Part shown: positions 1 to 8,984 of the stretch, in pieces | How positions within the stretch are numbered: position 1 is the first letter of the stretch | Layout: each line of letters begins with the position of its first letter | NCBI GenBank assembly: GCA_900659855.1 | Contig: CAACVI010000023.1 | Span: 124,001 to 188,000, forward strand | DNA length: 64,000 nt | DNA from: Candidatus Desulfarcum epimagneticum | Lineage (GTDB): Bacteria; Desulfobacterota; Desulfobacteria; Desulfobacterales; CR-1 | Direction of reading: 5' to 3' | The notes under the pieces: generated by a model | What the model saw: only the letters and a program-made list of their open reading frames with translations | The model's database searches: none | Told to the model about the DNA's origin: nothing | Made by a program: the position numbers and the translations under genes

Positions 1-501
1 GACCAAAACTGGGAAAGGGCCCTGGGCCTGCTTTCGAATATGCCCGCCCGTCCGCCGGAGATGGAAGACCGGATTCGGCTCATTGAGCAAAGAATCGCGA
101 AGGCAAGGGGAGAGGAGGGAAGGATCACGGCGCTTTTTGAGCCCGGCTCCGCCGCCATCCCGGCCGCCGCCCTTATAAACGGGGCGTGGAACCAGGATTT
201 CATCATCGACACCGGGGCCTCGGTGACCGTCATCCCGCCTGCCGCCGCCAGGGCGCTTGGAATCCGGATCGGGCCGGGGACTCCCCGACGCGAAGTCTCC
301 ACGGCTGGTGGGATCAGGCGCGCTCCGGAGGTTTTTCTTTCGTCCATTGAAATGAGCGGGTGGGTGGAGACGGATGTCGCCGCGCTGGTCATGGATATTC
401 CGGGCATGGAGGGCGCGGGTCTTTTGGGGCTCAATTATCTTAACCGCTTCGACATGGATATTGACGCGCAAAAGGGGGTTTTATCGCTCACGCCCAGGTG
501 A
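1..501 (+). CDS. Retropepsin-like aspartic protease domain protein (5' partial)
   Basis: The frame is open from base 1, so the gene starts upstream; an internal ATG lies at 40. The visible part has the single-copy retroviral-type aspartic protease signature: hydrophobic-hydrophobic-D-T-G-A followed by S-V-T-V-I-P (catalytic Asp about 57 residues after the internal Met), and a later hydrophobic-G-L-L-G-L-N-Y-L-N-R-F segment that fits the flap/C-terminal half. Family knowledge: such clan AA proteases act as homodimers and are often membrane- or periplasm-associated. The upstream part seen (charged, helical) is not enough to identify an N-terminal domain. It converges on dctM across a hairpin. 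Confidence 0.75.
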   Translation, partial: DQNWERALGLLSNMPARPPEMEDRIRLIEQRIAKARGEEGRITALFEPGSAAIPAAALINGAWNQDFIIDTGASVTVIPPAAARALGIRIGPGTPRREVSTAGGIRRAPEVFLSSIEMSGWVETDVAALVMDIPGMEGAGLLGLNYLNRFDMDIDAQKGVLSLTPR

Positions 502-511
502 CGCCGTGGTC

Positions 512-550
512 AGGGCTCATTCAAAAATGGGTTATTTCTGAGTGGGCCCT
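512..550. terminator. Convergent hairpin between retropepsin gene and dctM
   Basis: An imperfect inverted repeat (arms from AGGGCTCATTCAAAAAT and ATTTCTGAGTGGGCCCT, about 13 of 16 positions pairing) lies between two convergent genes. Its right edge touches the corrected dctM stop codon (551-553). Similar GGGCTC-x-x-TCAAAAA hairpins follow the HAD gene (13.87 kb) and the LptM-like gene (38.23 kb). Probably a bidirectional terminator. Confidence 0.55.
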
Positions 551-1853
551 TTAGCCCATCAGGCCCGGCAGAAAAAGCGCGATTTGAGGAAAAATGGTGA
601 TGGCCGCCGCGACCAGCAGGATGGGGATGAGAAAATAAAAGGCGCCTTTGAAGATGGTCTCAATGGGATAATCGGACACCCCGGCGATGACGAAAATATT
701 GAGGCCCAGGGGGGGGGGTGATCAATCCGGCCTCCATCATCAAAACCGAAATCACCCCGAACCACAGCGGATCGAACCCCATTTCAAGAATGGCGGGAAA
801 TATCACCGGAAGGGTCAGGGCCATCATGGAGACCGCGTCCAAAAAACAGCCCAGGACCAGGTAGCCGGCCAGGATGATGGCCAAAACCGCGTATCGGGAC
901 ACCTCCAGCGCCGCCAGGACCGCCGCCAGTTTCTGGGGCAGCAGGGTCAGCGCGATGAAGCGGGCGAAGATGTCCGCGCCCCCCAGTATGATAAAGGTCA
1001 TCACGGAAATTTTCACTGTGGACTGAAACGCCGCCAGAAAATCCTTCGGGCTGGCTTTTTTTCTGAAGATCGCCGTCAAAAAAAGAAAAAACGCCCCGGC
1101 CGCGCCGGCCTCCGTGGGGGTGAAAACCCCGGCGTATATGCCGCCCATGACCAGGAAAAAGGCGGCGATCAGCTCCCACGCGCGCGTGAGGGCCGCTATT
1201 TTTTCCTTAAAAGGGACCTTTTCAAATGAGGCCGGGGCGGCCTGGGGTTTCACGGTCGCCCATATCCAGACGATTCCCGCAAAGGCCGCCGCCAGCATAA
1301 AGCCGGGCAGAAAGCCGGCGATGAGAAGTTTGCCGATGGAAAGCTCGGTCAAAATGCCGTAGATCACAAATCCCACGCTGGGGGGAATGAGAAACCCCAG
1401 CGCCCCTCCCGCCGCCACGGTTCCCGAGCTGAGTTTTTCGTCGTAGCCGTAGCGTTTCATCTCCGGAAGCGCGATTTTTCCCAGGGTGGCGGCCGTGGCC
1501 ACGGAAGAGCCGCATATGGTGGAAAATCCCGCGCACGCCCCGATGGTGGCCAGTCCCAGGCCGCCCGGGAGCCGGCGGGCCCACTTGTCGGCGGCGAAGT
1601 AGATGTCTTTGCTCAGGCCGCATATGGAGGCCAGCTCTCCCATGAGCACGAAAAGCGGGATCACGGTGAGGGAATAGGACGTGAAGGTGGAATAAAAGGA
1701 CCGGGCCAAAGCCGGCATGGCCACCTCCGGGGAAATCAGGACGCTGATTCCCATAAAACCCGTGAGCGCCAGGGCCAGGCCCACTGGCATGCCCAGGATC
1801 AAAAGAACAAAGAGCAGCGCCGATCCCGCGACGCCCGCCGTCATGGGGTCCAT
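551..1853 (-). CDS. dctM: TRAP transporter large permease DctM, frameshifted near the C-terminus
   Basis: Large membrane subunit of a tripartite ATP-independent periplasmic transporter, the ion-coupled channel for an organic acid substrate. The protein is strongly hydrophobic and shows DctM-family stretches such as LVLLILGMPVGLALALTG-like and GFSTICGSSVATAATLGKIA-like segments. As read, the frame ends at 660 with a non-family tail. A run of ten G (709-718) interrupts it: with nine G the frame continues through GLNIFVIAGVSDYPIETIFK and a final hydrophobic helix to TAA at 551-553, giving about 433 residues, the normal family length. This is either a sequencing error, a recent mutation or a phase-variable tract. 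It overlaps dctQ by 13 bp. Confidence 0.85.
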
Positions 1854-2374
1854 GCCGCGCTCCTTTCAGACGTTTTGAAAAACGCCCGGCCTGCGGCCCG
1901 AACATCCGCGGCAAGGGTCGCGAAAAGAAGGAAAAATCCCGCCGACGCCGCGAAGCGGAAGGGGAAAAGGGGCGTTCCCAGCATGTCCGTGGCCGTTTTG
2001 GCGTCAAAATCCTCCAGGCCCGAGAGAAAAAAAGACGCCGAGATAATCCCCGCGATCAAAAGACCCAGAAACCCGGTGGCCATCTGGCAAAAGGCCCGGG
2101 CCTGGGCGGGCAGGCGGTCCAGGAAAAGCGCGATGTGGACATTGGCCTTTTGCTCGTGGGCATGCCCCAGGCCCAGAGACACCAGCATCAAAAGCGCCAG
2201 CTCATTCAGCTCCCGGGACCCGGGGATGGGAGAGGAAAAGGCCCAGCGGCAGGCCACGTCCAGAACCGTGAGCGCCGCCATGCCCGGAAGAAAGGCCAGG
2301 CAAAGCCACAAAGAGGCCCGGTTCAGCGCGCCGGTGAGGGTTTTAAAACGGGCAGACGGCGGAGTCGACGCCAT
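1841..2374 (-). CDS. dctQ: TRAP transporter small permease DctQ
   Basis: A 177-residue membrane protein with four predicted hydrophobic segments and the DctQ-like early motif LDVACRWAF followed by S-R-E-L-N-E. It would pair with DctM in the inner membrane. It sits between dctP and dctM and overlaps both (32 bp with dctP, 13 bp with dctM), as expected for a translationally coupled TRAP operon. The start is the only ATG available before the first membrane segment. Confidence 0.88.
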   Translation of the reverse strand: MASTPPSARFKTLTGALNRASLWLCLAFLPGMAALTVLDVACRWAFSSPIPGSRELNELALLMLVSLGLGHAHEQKANVHIALFLDRLPAQARAFCQMATGFLGLLIAGIISASFFLSGLEDFDAKTATDMLGTPLFPFRFAASAGFFLLFATLAADVRAAGRAFFKTSERSAAWTP

Positions 2375-3404
2375 GACGGTCCAGCTCTTTTTTGTAAAGT
2401 TTCAATGTGTCTTTGGCCTTAATCCCCTTTTTTTCCATATCGGCGGCCCAGTTTGCCAGCATTTTTTTCATGCGGCCGTTCCACCGGGCGGACTCTTTTT
2501 CATCCAGGGCCCGGATTTTTATCTTTTCCCCGATGTCTTCCATGGTCTCGTCGTACCATTTCTCGTCAAAAATGCCCGCGATTTTGTAGGCGTTGCGACC
2601 CACATCCTCGATGATGGCTTTGAGGTCTTCGGGCAGTTTGTCCCAGAATTTTTGGTTGGCGAACAGCCCTTCCGCCACGCAGCCGAAGGTGACCGGGACC
2701 CCGTGTTTGGCCACCTCGTAGAGTTTGAACGCCTTGATCAGCGCCGGGCAGGTGACCACCCCGTCGATGACCCCGGTCTCCATGGAAAGGTACACGTCTC
2801 CTAATGGCATGAACACCGGCGAGGCGCCCAGGGCCTGGATGGCCCGGGTCTGAAGCCCGCCGGGGCTTCTGATTTTCATGCCTTTCATGTCCTCTAAGGA
2901 TTTCACGGGCCGGGTGGTCCAGAGATGGGCCATGACGCAGCTGTTGATGTGCAGAACCTTGATGTCCGGGAACTCATCTTTCAGCGCATGGCCATGCATG
3001 GCCATGCCGATTTCCGCGCCCTTCCACTTGGCCGGGCACACCACCGGGGAGGACAGGACGTCGCTTAAGGGAAAACGCCCCGGCGTCCAGGTCAGGGTGG
3101 CGTAGCCCATGTCGGAAAGGCCGGTTTTGACGATGTCGTAGTGGTCCGGGCCTTTTCCCAGCGCCCCGCCGGAAAACAGGGTGTGGGTGATCCTGCCGCC
3201 GCTTCTTTTTTTCATCTCCTCCAGCATGGGGGTCCACAGCTTCTGAACGTCGGCCCCGGCCGGGACATGCCAGGTGCTGAACCGGATGTGGACCTTGTCC
3301 GGGGCTTCGGCCCGGGCGGGTGATGAGACGGCCGCGGCCGCCAGGACACATGCGGCCAGGCACATAAAAAGCGCTCTTTTTTTGAATATGGAATGAAAGC
3401 GCAT
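2343..3404 (-). CDS. dctP: TRAP transporter periplasmic solute-binding protein DctP
   Basis: The 353-residue protein begins with a Sec signal peptide (basic n-region, long Ala/Val/Leu core, cleavage likely after SSPARA). It then has the DctP fold signatures: IRFSTWH at the mature N-terminus, the KIRSPGG segment carrying the Arg that in the family contacts a substrate carboxylate, and LGDVYLSMETGVIDG. The substrate cannot be told from sequence. It lies only 79 bp downstream of mqnB on the same strand, so it may be cotranscribed with the menaquinone genes. A good ribosome site (AAGGAGGAG) precedes the ATG. Confidence 0.9.
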   Translation of the reverse strand: MRFHSIFKKRALFMCLAACVLAAAAVSSPARAEAPDKVHIRFSTWHVPAGADVQKLWTPMLEEMKKRSGGRITHTLFSGGALGKGPDHYDIVKTGLSDMGYATLTWTPGRFPLSDVLSSPVVCPAKWKGAEIGMAMHGHALKDEFPDIKVLHINSCVMAHLWTTRPVKSLEDMKGMKIRSPGGLQTRAIQALGASPVFMPLGDVYLSMETGVIDGVVTCPALIKAFKLYEVAKHGVPVTFGCVAEGLFANQKFWDKLPEDLKAIIEDVGRNAYKIAGIFDEKWYDETMEDIGEKIKIRALDEKESARWNGRMKKMLANWAADMEKKGIKAKDTLKLYKKELDRHGVDSAVCPF

Positions 3405-3483
3405 GACGCTCCTCCTTCGGGTTTTGATGTTTTGGGAAAGCGATCACATTGGACCCTCAGTGTCTCACATGGGGGCGGTTTGT

Positions 3484-4113
3484 TCAAGTCTTTTGGTGAA
3501 GCCTTTTGAGGACCTTCTCCACGAAAAAATCATAGAGCCGGTCCCGAAAGACCTTGATGTTTTGGGTGATGTCGTCCTCGTGGTCGTGGGCCGGGGTGTC
3601 GGTCACCACTTTGAAAAGCCGGCATTTTTTTCCCGCCAGGCGGCAGGCCTGGGCCACGGCCGCGCCCTCCATGTCCGAAAGGGCGGCCATCCGGGAGATG
3701 TCCCGGCGCGTTTTTGCGTCGATGGCCGGGACGTCCATGGTGGAAAGGGAGGCGGAGTCCAGGTCCGGGAATGTCTCCGGAATGTGGACCACCGGTTTCC
3801 GGGTGTGAAGGTCCATGCGGTCGGACTCGCATATCCGGTTGATCTGGAAAACGGCGCCCAGGGGACTTAAGGCGTCGTTGGCGCCGGCGGAGCCCATGTT
3901 GATGATCTCATCCGCCCCCCATTCCCGGATGGCCCAAAGGGCCGCCATGGCCGCTCGGGCCTTTCCCACGCCGGATATGATCAGGGCGGTTGTTTCGTTT
4001 TCAAACACCCGAAAGGGCCGATCTCCGGTCTGCTCAAGGCCCATTTTCAGCGCAAAGGGCTTGGCCTCGGACATGACGGCCATCTCCAGGGTTATGACAT
4101 GAGGTTTCGCCAT
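3484..4113 (-). CDS. mqnB: Futalosine hydrolase MqnB
   Basis: A nucleosidase of the PNP/UDP-phosphorylase superfamily, 209 residues. Family features visible: ISGVGKARAAMAALWAI, the MGSAGAN turn, and the ALSDMEGAAVAQACRLAG segment with the conserved E that binds the ribose, followed by VVTDTPAHDHEDD. In the futalosine pathway MqnB removes hypoxanthine from futalosine to give dehypoxanthine futalosine. Assignment as MqnB rather than a generic MTA/SAH nucleosidase rests on its place directly after mqnD. It overlaps mqnD by 22 bp and has its own GGAGGAG ribosome site. Confidence 0.85.
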   Translation of the reverse strand: MAKPHVITLEMAVMSEAKPFALKMGLEQTGDRPFRVFENETTALIISGVGKARAAMAALWAIREWGADEIINMGSAGANDALSPLGAVFQINRICESDRMDLHTRKPVVHIPETFPDLDSASLSTMDVPAIDAKTRRDISRMAALSDMEGAAVAQACRLAGKKCRLFKVVTDTPAHDHEDDITQNIKVFRDRLYDFFVEKVLKRLHQKT

Positions 4114-4895
4114 CGGGCCATCTCCTCCAGGGTTTTCACCGCGTTTTTTCCCTCCTCGCCCAAAGAAAGGGTGAAGTCGTTCACATACAGATCAATGTGG
4201 CGGTCGATGACGTCATCCGCCATTTCCTGGGCGCGCCTTTTGATAAATTCCCGGGACGCGGCCCGGTTTTCCAGCGCGTAAGACGCGGACCGGGCGATGG
4301 CGGCCTCGATTTCTTTTTTATGGGACAGGGCCGCGCCCTCTTTTTTGACGGCGAGGCAGCCCAGGGGGATGGGCATGCCGGTTTCTTTTTCCCACCAGTC
4401 GCCCAGGTCCACGATTTTCACAAAACCCCGGTCCTCATACACAAAGCGCCCCTCGTGGATGATGAGCCCCGCGTCGAACGCCCCGGTTTCAAGGCCCGGA
4501 AGGATCTGGTCAAAGGGAACGGCCGCCACGTTTTGAATGTCGGGCCTCCAGAGCTTTAAAAGCAGAAAGGCGGTGGTCAGCTCGCCGGGGATGGCCACTT
4601 TGGCCGAGGCCAGGTCGATGTCTTTGGATTTCGCCGTCACAAGGGGGCCGCATCCCCGGCCCAGGGCCGCGCCCGAGTCCAGAATCTCGTAGGAGTCTTT
4701 GAGTTTGAGCCAGGCGTGAAAGGACAGCTTGGAAATGTGAAAACGGCCCTTAAAGGCCAGGCGGTTGAGTTCCTGAACGTCGAGCAGAAAGGGGTTGAAT
4801 TCAAGGCCCTTTGCGCGAACCCGGCCTTTGATCAGGGCGTGGAACACAAAGGTGTCGTTGGGGCAGGGCGATATGCCCAGATCCAGCGCGGTCAT
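4092..4895 (-). CDS. mqnD: 1,4-dihydroxy-6-naphthoate synthase MqnD
   Basis: The 267-residue protein starts with the family hallmark LGISPCPNDTFVFHALI and has the periplasmic-binding-like two-lobe fold typical of MqnA/MqnD. In the futalosine menaquinone route it converts cyclic dehypoxanthine futalosine to 1,4-dihydroxy-6-naphthoate in the cytoplasm. Its start codon overlaps the menG stop by 4 bp (ATGA), showing translational coupling. Length matches the family. Confidence 0.93.
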   Translation of the reverse strand: MTALDLGISPCPNDTFVFHALIKGRVRAKGLEFNPFLLDVQELNRLAFKGRFHISKLSFHAWLKLKDSYEILDSGAALGRGCGPLVTAKSKDIDLASAKVAIPGELTTAFLLLKLWRPDIQNVAAVPFDQILPGLETGAFDAGLIIHEGRFVYEDRGFVKIVDLGDWWEKETGMPIPLGCLAVKKEGAALSHKKEIEAAIARSASYALENRAASREFIKRRAQEMADDVIDRHIDLYVNDFTLSLGEEGKNAVKTLEEMARWRNLMS

Positions 4896-5623
4896 TCGTC
4901 CTCCTTTGTTTTTTCGCAGACCAGGACAAACGTGGCGCCCAGGGTTTGGGGGAAAACGCGGCAGTTTGCGAATTTTTTTTCCTCAAGCATTTTTTGAAGC
5001 GTTTTCGGGTCGATGAAGGTGGCGATGGTCCCGGCCAGGTAATCGTAGGCCGATTTTTTTCCCGATATCATCCCCCCGATCCGGGGCACGATTTTTTCCA
5101 GATACAGGGAATGAAAAAACGCCGCGATTTTGTTTTGGGGTCGGGAAAGCTCCAGGATGGCCAGCTTTCCGCCGGGTTTGAGAACCCTGAGCGCCTCGTC
5201 CATGAACGGGGCCAGGTCCGGGATGTTCCGGATGCCGAAGGCGATGAAGGCCGCGTCAAAGACCGCGTCCCCAAAGGGCATGGCGCAGGCGTCCGCCGCC
5301 GCGGCGCCGCCGGGGAGACGGCCTTTTTCAAGGCCCTTTTTCAGCATGTTCCGGGAAAAATCCAGGCCTGCGGCCCGGGCCCCCTCCCGATGAAGAAGGG
5401 CCGACACGGCCCCGGATCCGCAGCAGATGTCCAGCGCCTGTCTGTCTTTCAAAGGCCCGGCGGCCCGGACCAGGCTCTTTCGCCACCTGGTGTCGATTCC
5501 CAGGCTCAAGACCCGGTTCACCCGGTCATAGGAGACGGTGATGGAGTCGAACATGCTTCGGATGTAGCGTTTTCGGCTCCCCGGGGTCGCGTTGTCCATT
5601 TCGTAAAGATGGCGTTTATCCAT
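4892..5623 (-). CDS. menG: Demethylmenaquinone methyltransferase (UbiE/MenG)
   Basis: A SAM-dependent methyltransferase of 243 residues that makes the last step of menaquinone synthesis, C-methylation of demethylmenaquinone. Motif I is LDICCGSGAVSALL. The UbiE signature AFGIRNIPD and the PGGKLAILELSRP strand are present, and the N-terminal VNRVLSLGIDTRWRKSLV matches the family. It lies inside the mqn run, overlapping mqnC by 8 bp and mqnD by 4 bp, which supports the menaquinone role over a ubiquinone role. Confidence 0.92.
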   Translation of the reverse strand: MDKRHLYEMDNATPGSRKRYIRSMFDSITVSYDRVNRVLSLGIDTRWRKSLVRAAGPLKDRQALDICCGSGAVSALLHREGARAAGLDFSRNMLKKGLEKGRLPGGAAAADACAMPFGDAVFDAAFIAFGIRNIPDLAPFMDEALRVLKPGGKLAILELSRPQNKIAAFFHSLYLEKIVPRIGGMISGKKSAYDYLAGTIATFIDPKTLQKMLEEKKFANCRVFPQTLGATFVLVCEKTKEDE

Positions 5624-6680
5624 AGCGTTTCACCACCCTGTAGTCCGAGTCCCTGAGAACCGGGATTTTCCCGGCGTTTCGGATCAGCGCGATCATCTGC
5701 CCGGCGCTGGTTTGGGCGTGGACCCCGGTGGCTTTCACCACCGTCTCTTCGGTCAAAACCCCGCCCATGTCGTCGGCCCCCATGGCCAGGGCCATCTGCG
5801 CCGGTTTGAGCCCCTCGGTGAGCCAGCCGGCCTGCATATGCGCGATGTTGTCTAAAAAAATCCGGGAGATGGCCGCCACCTGGAGGTATTCAAAGCCCGT
5901 GGCCGGCCGGATGGAGGCCATGCGGGTTTTTGGGGGGGAAAAGGACCAGGGGATGAAGCAGCGGATGACGCCGGTCTCATCCTGGATGTCCCGGATGACG
6001 GCCAGATGCTCGATTTTTTCAGCCAAAGTCTCCCCCATGCCGTAGGTCATGGTGGCCGAGGATTTCATGCCGTTTTCCGAAAGGGCGCGCATGACCTCCC
6101 GCCATTTCTCCACACTGATTTTTTTGGGGCTGACTTTTTTCCGGACGCGCGCCACCAGAATATCCGAGGCGCCCGGAATCGAGTCGAGCCCCGCCTCCTT
6201 GAGCGTTTTCACCACATCGGGGATGGGCATGGCCGATTTTTTGGCGATATGGGCGATCTCGGCCGGGGAAAAGGAGTGCAGGCGGATGTCCGGGAAACGC
6301 GCCTTGACCGCCCGGACCATCTCCACATAATGCTCAAGCCCAAGGCCGGGATGAAGCCCGCCCTGGAGCATGACCTGGAGGCCGCCCATTTCGGACAGCT
6401 CCCGGACTTTTTCAAGGATGTCGTCCGTGGTCATCTCATAGGGCCTGATGATATCGGCCCGGGCGTGAAAGGCGCAAAAGGCGCAGGCCGCCTCGCAGAT
6501 GTTGGTGAAGTTGATGATCCGGTCGATGATAAACCCCACCTCTTTTCCCGGGACCGCCAGGCTTCTCCTGAAGTCGGCGGCCTTGCCCAGGTCTTTGAGG
6601 TCCCAGGAAAAAAGCGTCAGGGCCTCTTTTTCCGAGATTCGCTCTCCGTCGTGTATTTTTTTCTCAAGCGCGTTTTTCAT
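5616..6680 (-). CDS. mqnC: Cyclic dehypoxanthine futalosine synthase MqnC
   Basis: Radical SAM enzyme, 354 residues. The cluster motif C62-x3-C66-x2-C69 lies in NICEAACAFCAFHA, and later family blocks are SIPGASDILVARVRKKVSPK and TMTYGMGETLAEKIEHL plus FIPWSFSPPKT. MqnC cyclises dehypoxanthine futalosine by radical chemistry. It is told from the paralogue MqnE by the GASDIL and YGMGET blocks; the neighbouring 7490-8629 gene carries the MqnE version. The gap to mqnA is 9 bp. Confidence 0.92.
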   Translation of the reverse strand: MKNALEKKIHDGERISEKEALTLFSWDLKDLGKAADFRRSLAVPGKEVGFIIDRIINFTNICEAACAFCAFHARADIIRPYEMTTDDILEKVRELSEMGGLQVMLQGGLHPGLGLEHYVEMVRAVKARFPDIRLHSFSPAEIAHIAKKSAMPIPDVVKTLKEAGLDSIPGASDILVARVRKKVSPKKISVEKWREVMRALSENGMKSSATMTYGMGETLAEKIEHLAVIRDIQDETGVIRCFIPWSFSPPKTRMASIRPATGFEYLQVAAISRIFLDNIAHMQAGWLTEGLKPAQMALAMGADDMGGVLTEETVVKATGVHAQTSAGQMIALIRNAGKIPVLRDSDYRVVKRYG

Positions 6681-6689
6681 GATTTTGGT

Positions 6690-7493
6690 TTAAAAGAACT
6701 CCACATGGCTCACGGGTTTAAAAAGCCCGCATTCGGCCCCGGACAGGAAATAAAAATGCAGGGCTTTTTTCAGCTCGTCCGTAAATTCGAAGCGCAAAAG
6801 GTCATAGTACATGGAAATGTCAAAGGCGATGTCCGGGTATTTTTTTTTCGCCGACGCCACCACCTCCTGTTTCCGGTCTTTAAAAAAGGAAAGGGAGCGC
6901 TCAAACGAGCGGCGGATCGCGCGGATCTCATCCCCGCGTTTTTCAAGGGCGTCTTTTTTCGCCGCGAACACCGCGAACACCACGGGATAGGTGGTTTTTC
7001 GAAGCCACAGGTCCCCCAGGTCGTAGATGTAGGGGGGCGGGTGGGCGAATTTTTTCAGCGCCTCGTTTCCGATCACAAGCTGGGCCTGGAGACCATCCAG
7101 CTGAAGCCCGGGGGGCGCCGGGACGTATTGAGGCCGAATCCGGTAATATTTTTGAAACAGTATCTTTAAAAGCGCCGCTGAGGTGCGCGAGGCGCGGGAC
7201 AGCCCCACTTTTTTTCCGTCCAGCTCCTCAATGGGGGCTTTCGAGGCCAGGATCACCGAGCGCACGTACCCGACGGAGCTTAGACAGAAATCGCCCGACA
7301 GGCTCGCCCGGTCCATGATTTCCGGGAAAAAGCCCGCGGAGATGGGGCTCATGTCCAAATCGCCGTCTTTCATCATGCGGTTTAAGGTCGAGGGATGGCC
7401 GGCCGTGATCGCCACGTTTTCAAGGGGCTCTTTTTCAAACATGTGGTGATAGAACGGATGGCAGTTCAGGTAATCGATATATCCCAGTCTCAT
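6690..7493 (-). CDS. mqnA: Chorismate dehydratase MqnA
   Basis: A 267-residue protein of the MqnA/MqnD fold. The start MRLGYIDYLNCHPFYHH and the PISAGFFPEIMD, LSRASRTSAALL and PYIYDLGDLWL segments are those of MqnA. It dehydrates chorismate to 3-enolpyruvylbenzoate, the first committed step of the futalosine pathway. Its start overlaps the mqnE stop by 4 bp. Product identity is reinforced by finding both MqnA- and MqnD-type sequences in one operon. Confidence 0.92.
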   Translation of the reverse strand: MRLGYIDYLNCHPFYHHMFEKEPLENVAITAGHPSTLNRMMKDGDLDMSPISAGFFPEIMDRASLSGDFCLSSVGYVRSVILASKAPIEELDGKKVGLSRASRTSAALLKILFQKYYRIRPQYVPAPPGLQLDGLQAQLVIGNEALKKFAHPPPYIYDLGDLWLRKTTYPVVFAVFAAKKDALEKRGDEIRAIRRSFERSLSFFKDRKQEVVASAKKKYPDIAFDISMYYDLLRFEFTDELKKALHFYFLSGAECGLFKPVSHVEFF

Positions 7494-8629
7494 GGGTTTT
7501 TTCGCTCCCGGTAGTCGGCGGCGGTCCGTCTGGGCTCAAAGCCCGCCCGGGAGATGAGCCGTCTCATAAAGGACTCGGTTCCAAAGTCCGATGTGTCGGC
7601 GCCGGCGGCGTGGACCACCTTTTCGTTGTGGTACGTGCCGCCCAGGTCGTCCACGCCGAAGGCCTGCAAAATCTGGGCCGTCTTTTCCCCCAAATACATC
7701 CAAAGGGCCTTGATGTGGGGGAAGTTATGCAAAAAGATCCGGCTTGTGGCGTATATCCGGATGTCGTCAAACCCGGTGGCGTCCTTTCGGGACTTGATCT
7801 CGGTGTTTTCCCGGTGAAACAAAAGGGGCAGAAAGGTTTTGAACACAGGCGTTTTGTCCTGGAAATCCCGAAGCCGGGAGAGGTGGTCGATGATGTCGTC
7901 GTCGTTTTCAATGTGGTTGTAAAGCATGGTGGCGTTGGCTTTCAGGCCGCTTTCGTGGGCCGCGGCCATCACCTCCAGCCACCGGTCCCCGGATATTTTT
8001 TTGGGCGCGATTTTTTCCCGGACCCGCTCCGCGAATATCTCGGCGCCCCCCCCGGGCAGGGCCCCCAGGCCCGAGTCCATGAAACGCGCGAAGATTTCCT
8101 TTAAAGACAGGCCGTTTCGTTTGGCGAAATAATCGTATTCCGCGGCGGTGAAGGCCACAATGTGAATGTCCGGCCGGATTTTTTTAATCAGCCGCAGCAT
8201 GTTTTCATAATAATCCGGCTCAATGTCCGGGTTGAGCCCCCCCACGATGTGGACCTCGTCGATTTCCAAAGGCGCGGCCCGGGTCATTCTATTTTCAATT
8301 TCATCCAGGCTCAGAACAAAGGCGTTTTCGTCGTCCTTATCGCAGGAATAGGCGCACAGCGGGCAGCGCAGCTCGCAGACATTGGTGTAGTTGAGATTCA
8401 TGTTGACGCTGTAAAAGGTGGATTTGCCGTAAAGCCGGGTTCGGATGTGGTCCGCGATGATTCCCAAATCCAGGATGTCATGGGTTTTAAGCATGACGGC
8501 CGCGTCTTTTCGGCTCACGGGAACGCCCGCGTCCACTTTCGCCGCGATGTCTTTGAGGCCCGGGCTGTCTATCCGGTCCGGCAGCTTCCGGCTGGACGGG
8601 GTTTGGGCCGGTGGTGTGTGTTTCGTCAT
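7490..8629 (-). CDS. mqnE: Aminofutalosine synthase MqnE
   Basis: Radical SAM protein of 379 residues and first gene of the menaquinone run. The iron-sulfur motif is C85-x3-C89-x2-C92 (VCELRCPLCAYSC). LPGGGAEIFAERVREKI and ATMLYNHIEND are the MqnE signatures. MqnE adds the 5'-deoxyadenosyl radical to 3-enolpyruvylbenzoate to give aminofutalosine. The aminofutalosine deaminase and the later prenyltransferase and decarboxylase (MqnP, MqnL type) are not in this window. A sigma70-like promoter lies about 195 bp upstream. Confidence 0.93.
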   Translation of the reverse strand: MTKHTPPAQTPSSRKLPDRIDSPGLKDIAAKVDAGVPVSRKDAAVMLKTHDILDLGIIADHIRTRLYGKSTFYSVNMNLNYTNVCELRCPLCAYSCDKDDENAFVLSLDEIENRMTRAAPLEIDEVHIVGGLNPDIEPDYYENMLRLIKKIRPDIHIVAFTAAEYDYFAKRNGLSLKEIFARFMDSGLGALPGGGAEIFAERVREKIAPKKISGDRWLEVMAAAHESGLKANATMLYNHIENDDDIIDHLSRLRDFQDKTPVFKTFLPLLFHRENTEIKSRKDATGFDDIRIYATSRIFLHNFPHIKALWMYLGEKTAQILQAFGVDDLGGTYHNEKVVHAAGADTSDFGTESFMRRLISRAGFEPRRTAADYRERKNP

Positions 8630-8709
8630 TTTTTATCGTTTTTTTCAGGCCATTTTTTTTCAGGTTTTTTGTTCAGGGGCTGGTTTTTTATCCCGGGGCC
8701 GGCCGGCAA

Positions 8710-8729
8710 GGGCGATTCACGAATCGCCC
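8710..8729. repeat. Short REP-like palindrome
   Basis: GGGCGATTC-AC-GAATCGCCC is a perfect 9-bp inverted repeat in the mqnE leader. Palindromes of this type, flanked by GTAGGGGC/GGCAAGGG-like sequence as here, recur in many proteobacterial genomes. No second copy was noticed in this window. The rest of the 8630-8984 gap holds the putative promoter and poly-T tracts, with no gene that can be supported. Confidence 0.5.
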
Positions 8730-8824
8730 CTACGGTTGCCCGGGCTCGAATTCCCGGAAAACGTTTTCCATGGGCGGCGGCATGATGAACCGGTAAAACC
8801 CCTTGCGATGTCGTTTCATGGCCT

Positions 8825-8853
8825 CTTATAAAGGATAATACCCGCCCGGTCAA
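8825..8853 (-). promoter_or_regulatory. Putative sigma70 promoter of the mqn operon
   Basis: On the minus strand TTGACC (8853-8848) and TATAAG (8830-8825) are separated by exactly 17 bp, pointing at mqnE. Transcription would start near 8818 and leave a leader of about 190 nt that contains the 8710-8729 palindrome. Sequence match only. Confidence 0.5.
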
Positions 8854-8984
8854 TATGTTCCATGAGATCGGGGTTGGAAATGGACCGGGCCGGCGATTTT
8901 TTTTAATTTTTTGGCCGGATCGATCAGTTCCTGAAAGTATGTTTCCCTCACGGCCGTTGAAATCTCAGATGTCGCGGGGAAATG

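Noticed and set aside
6006-7169. 387-codon plus-strand open frame over mqnC/mqnA
   Set aside because: Antisense to two well-recognised enzymes; no homology or start signal.
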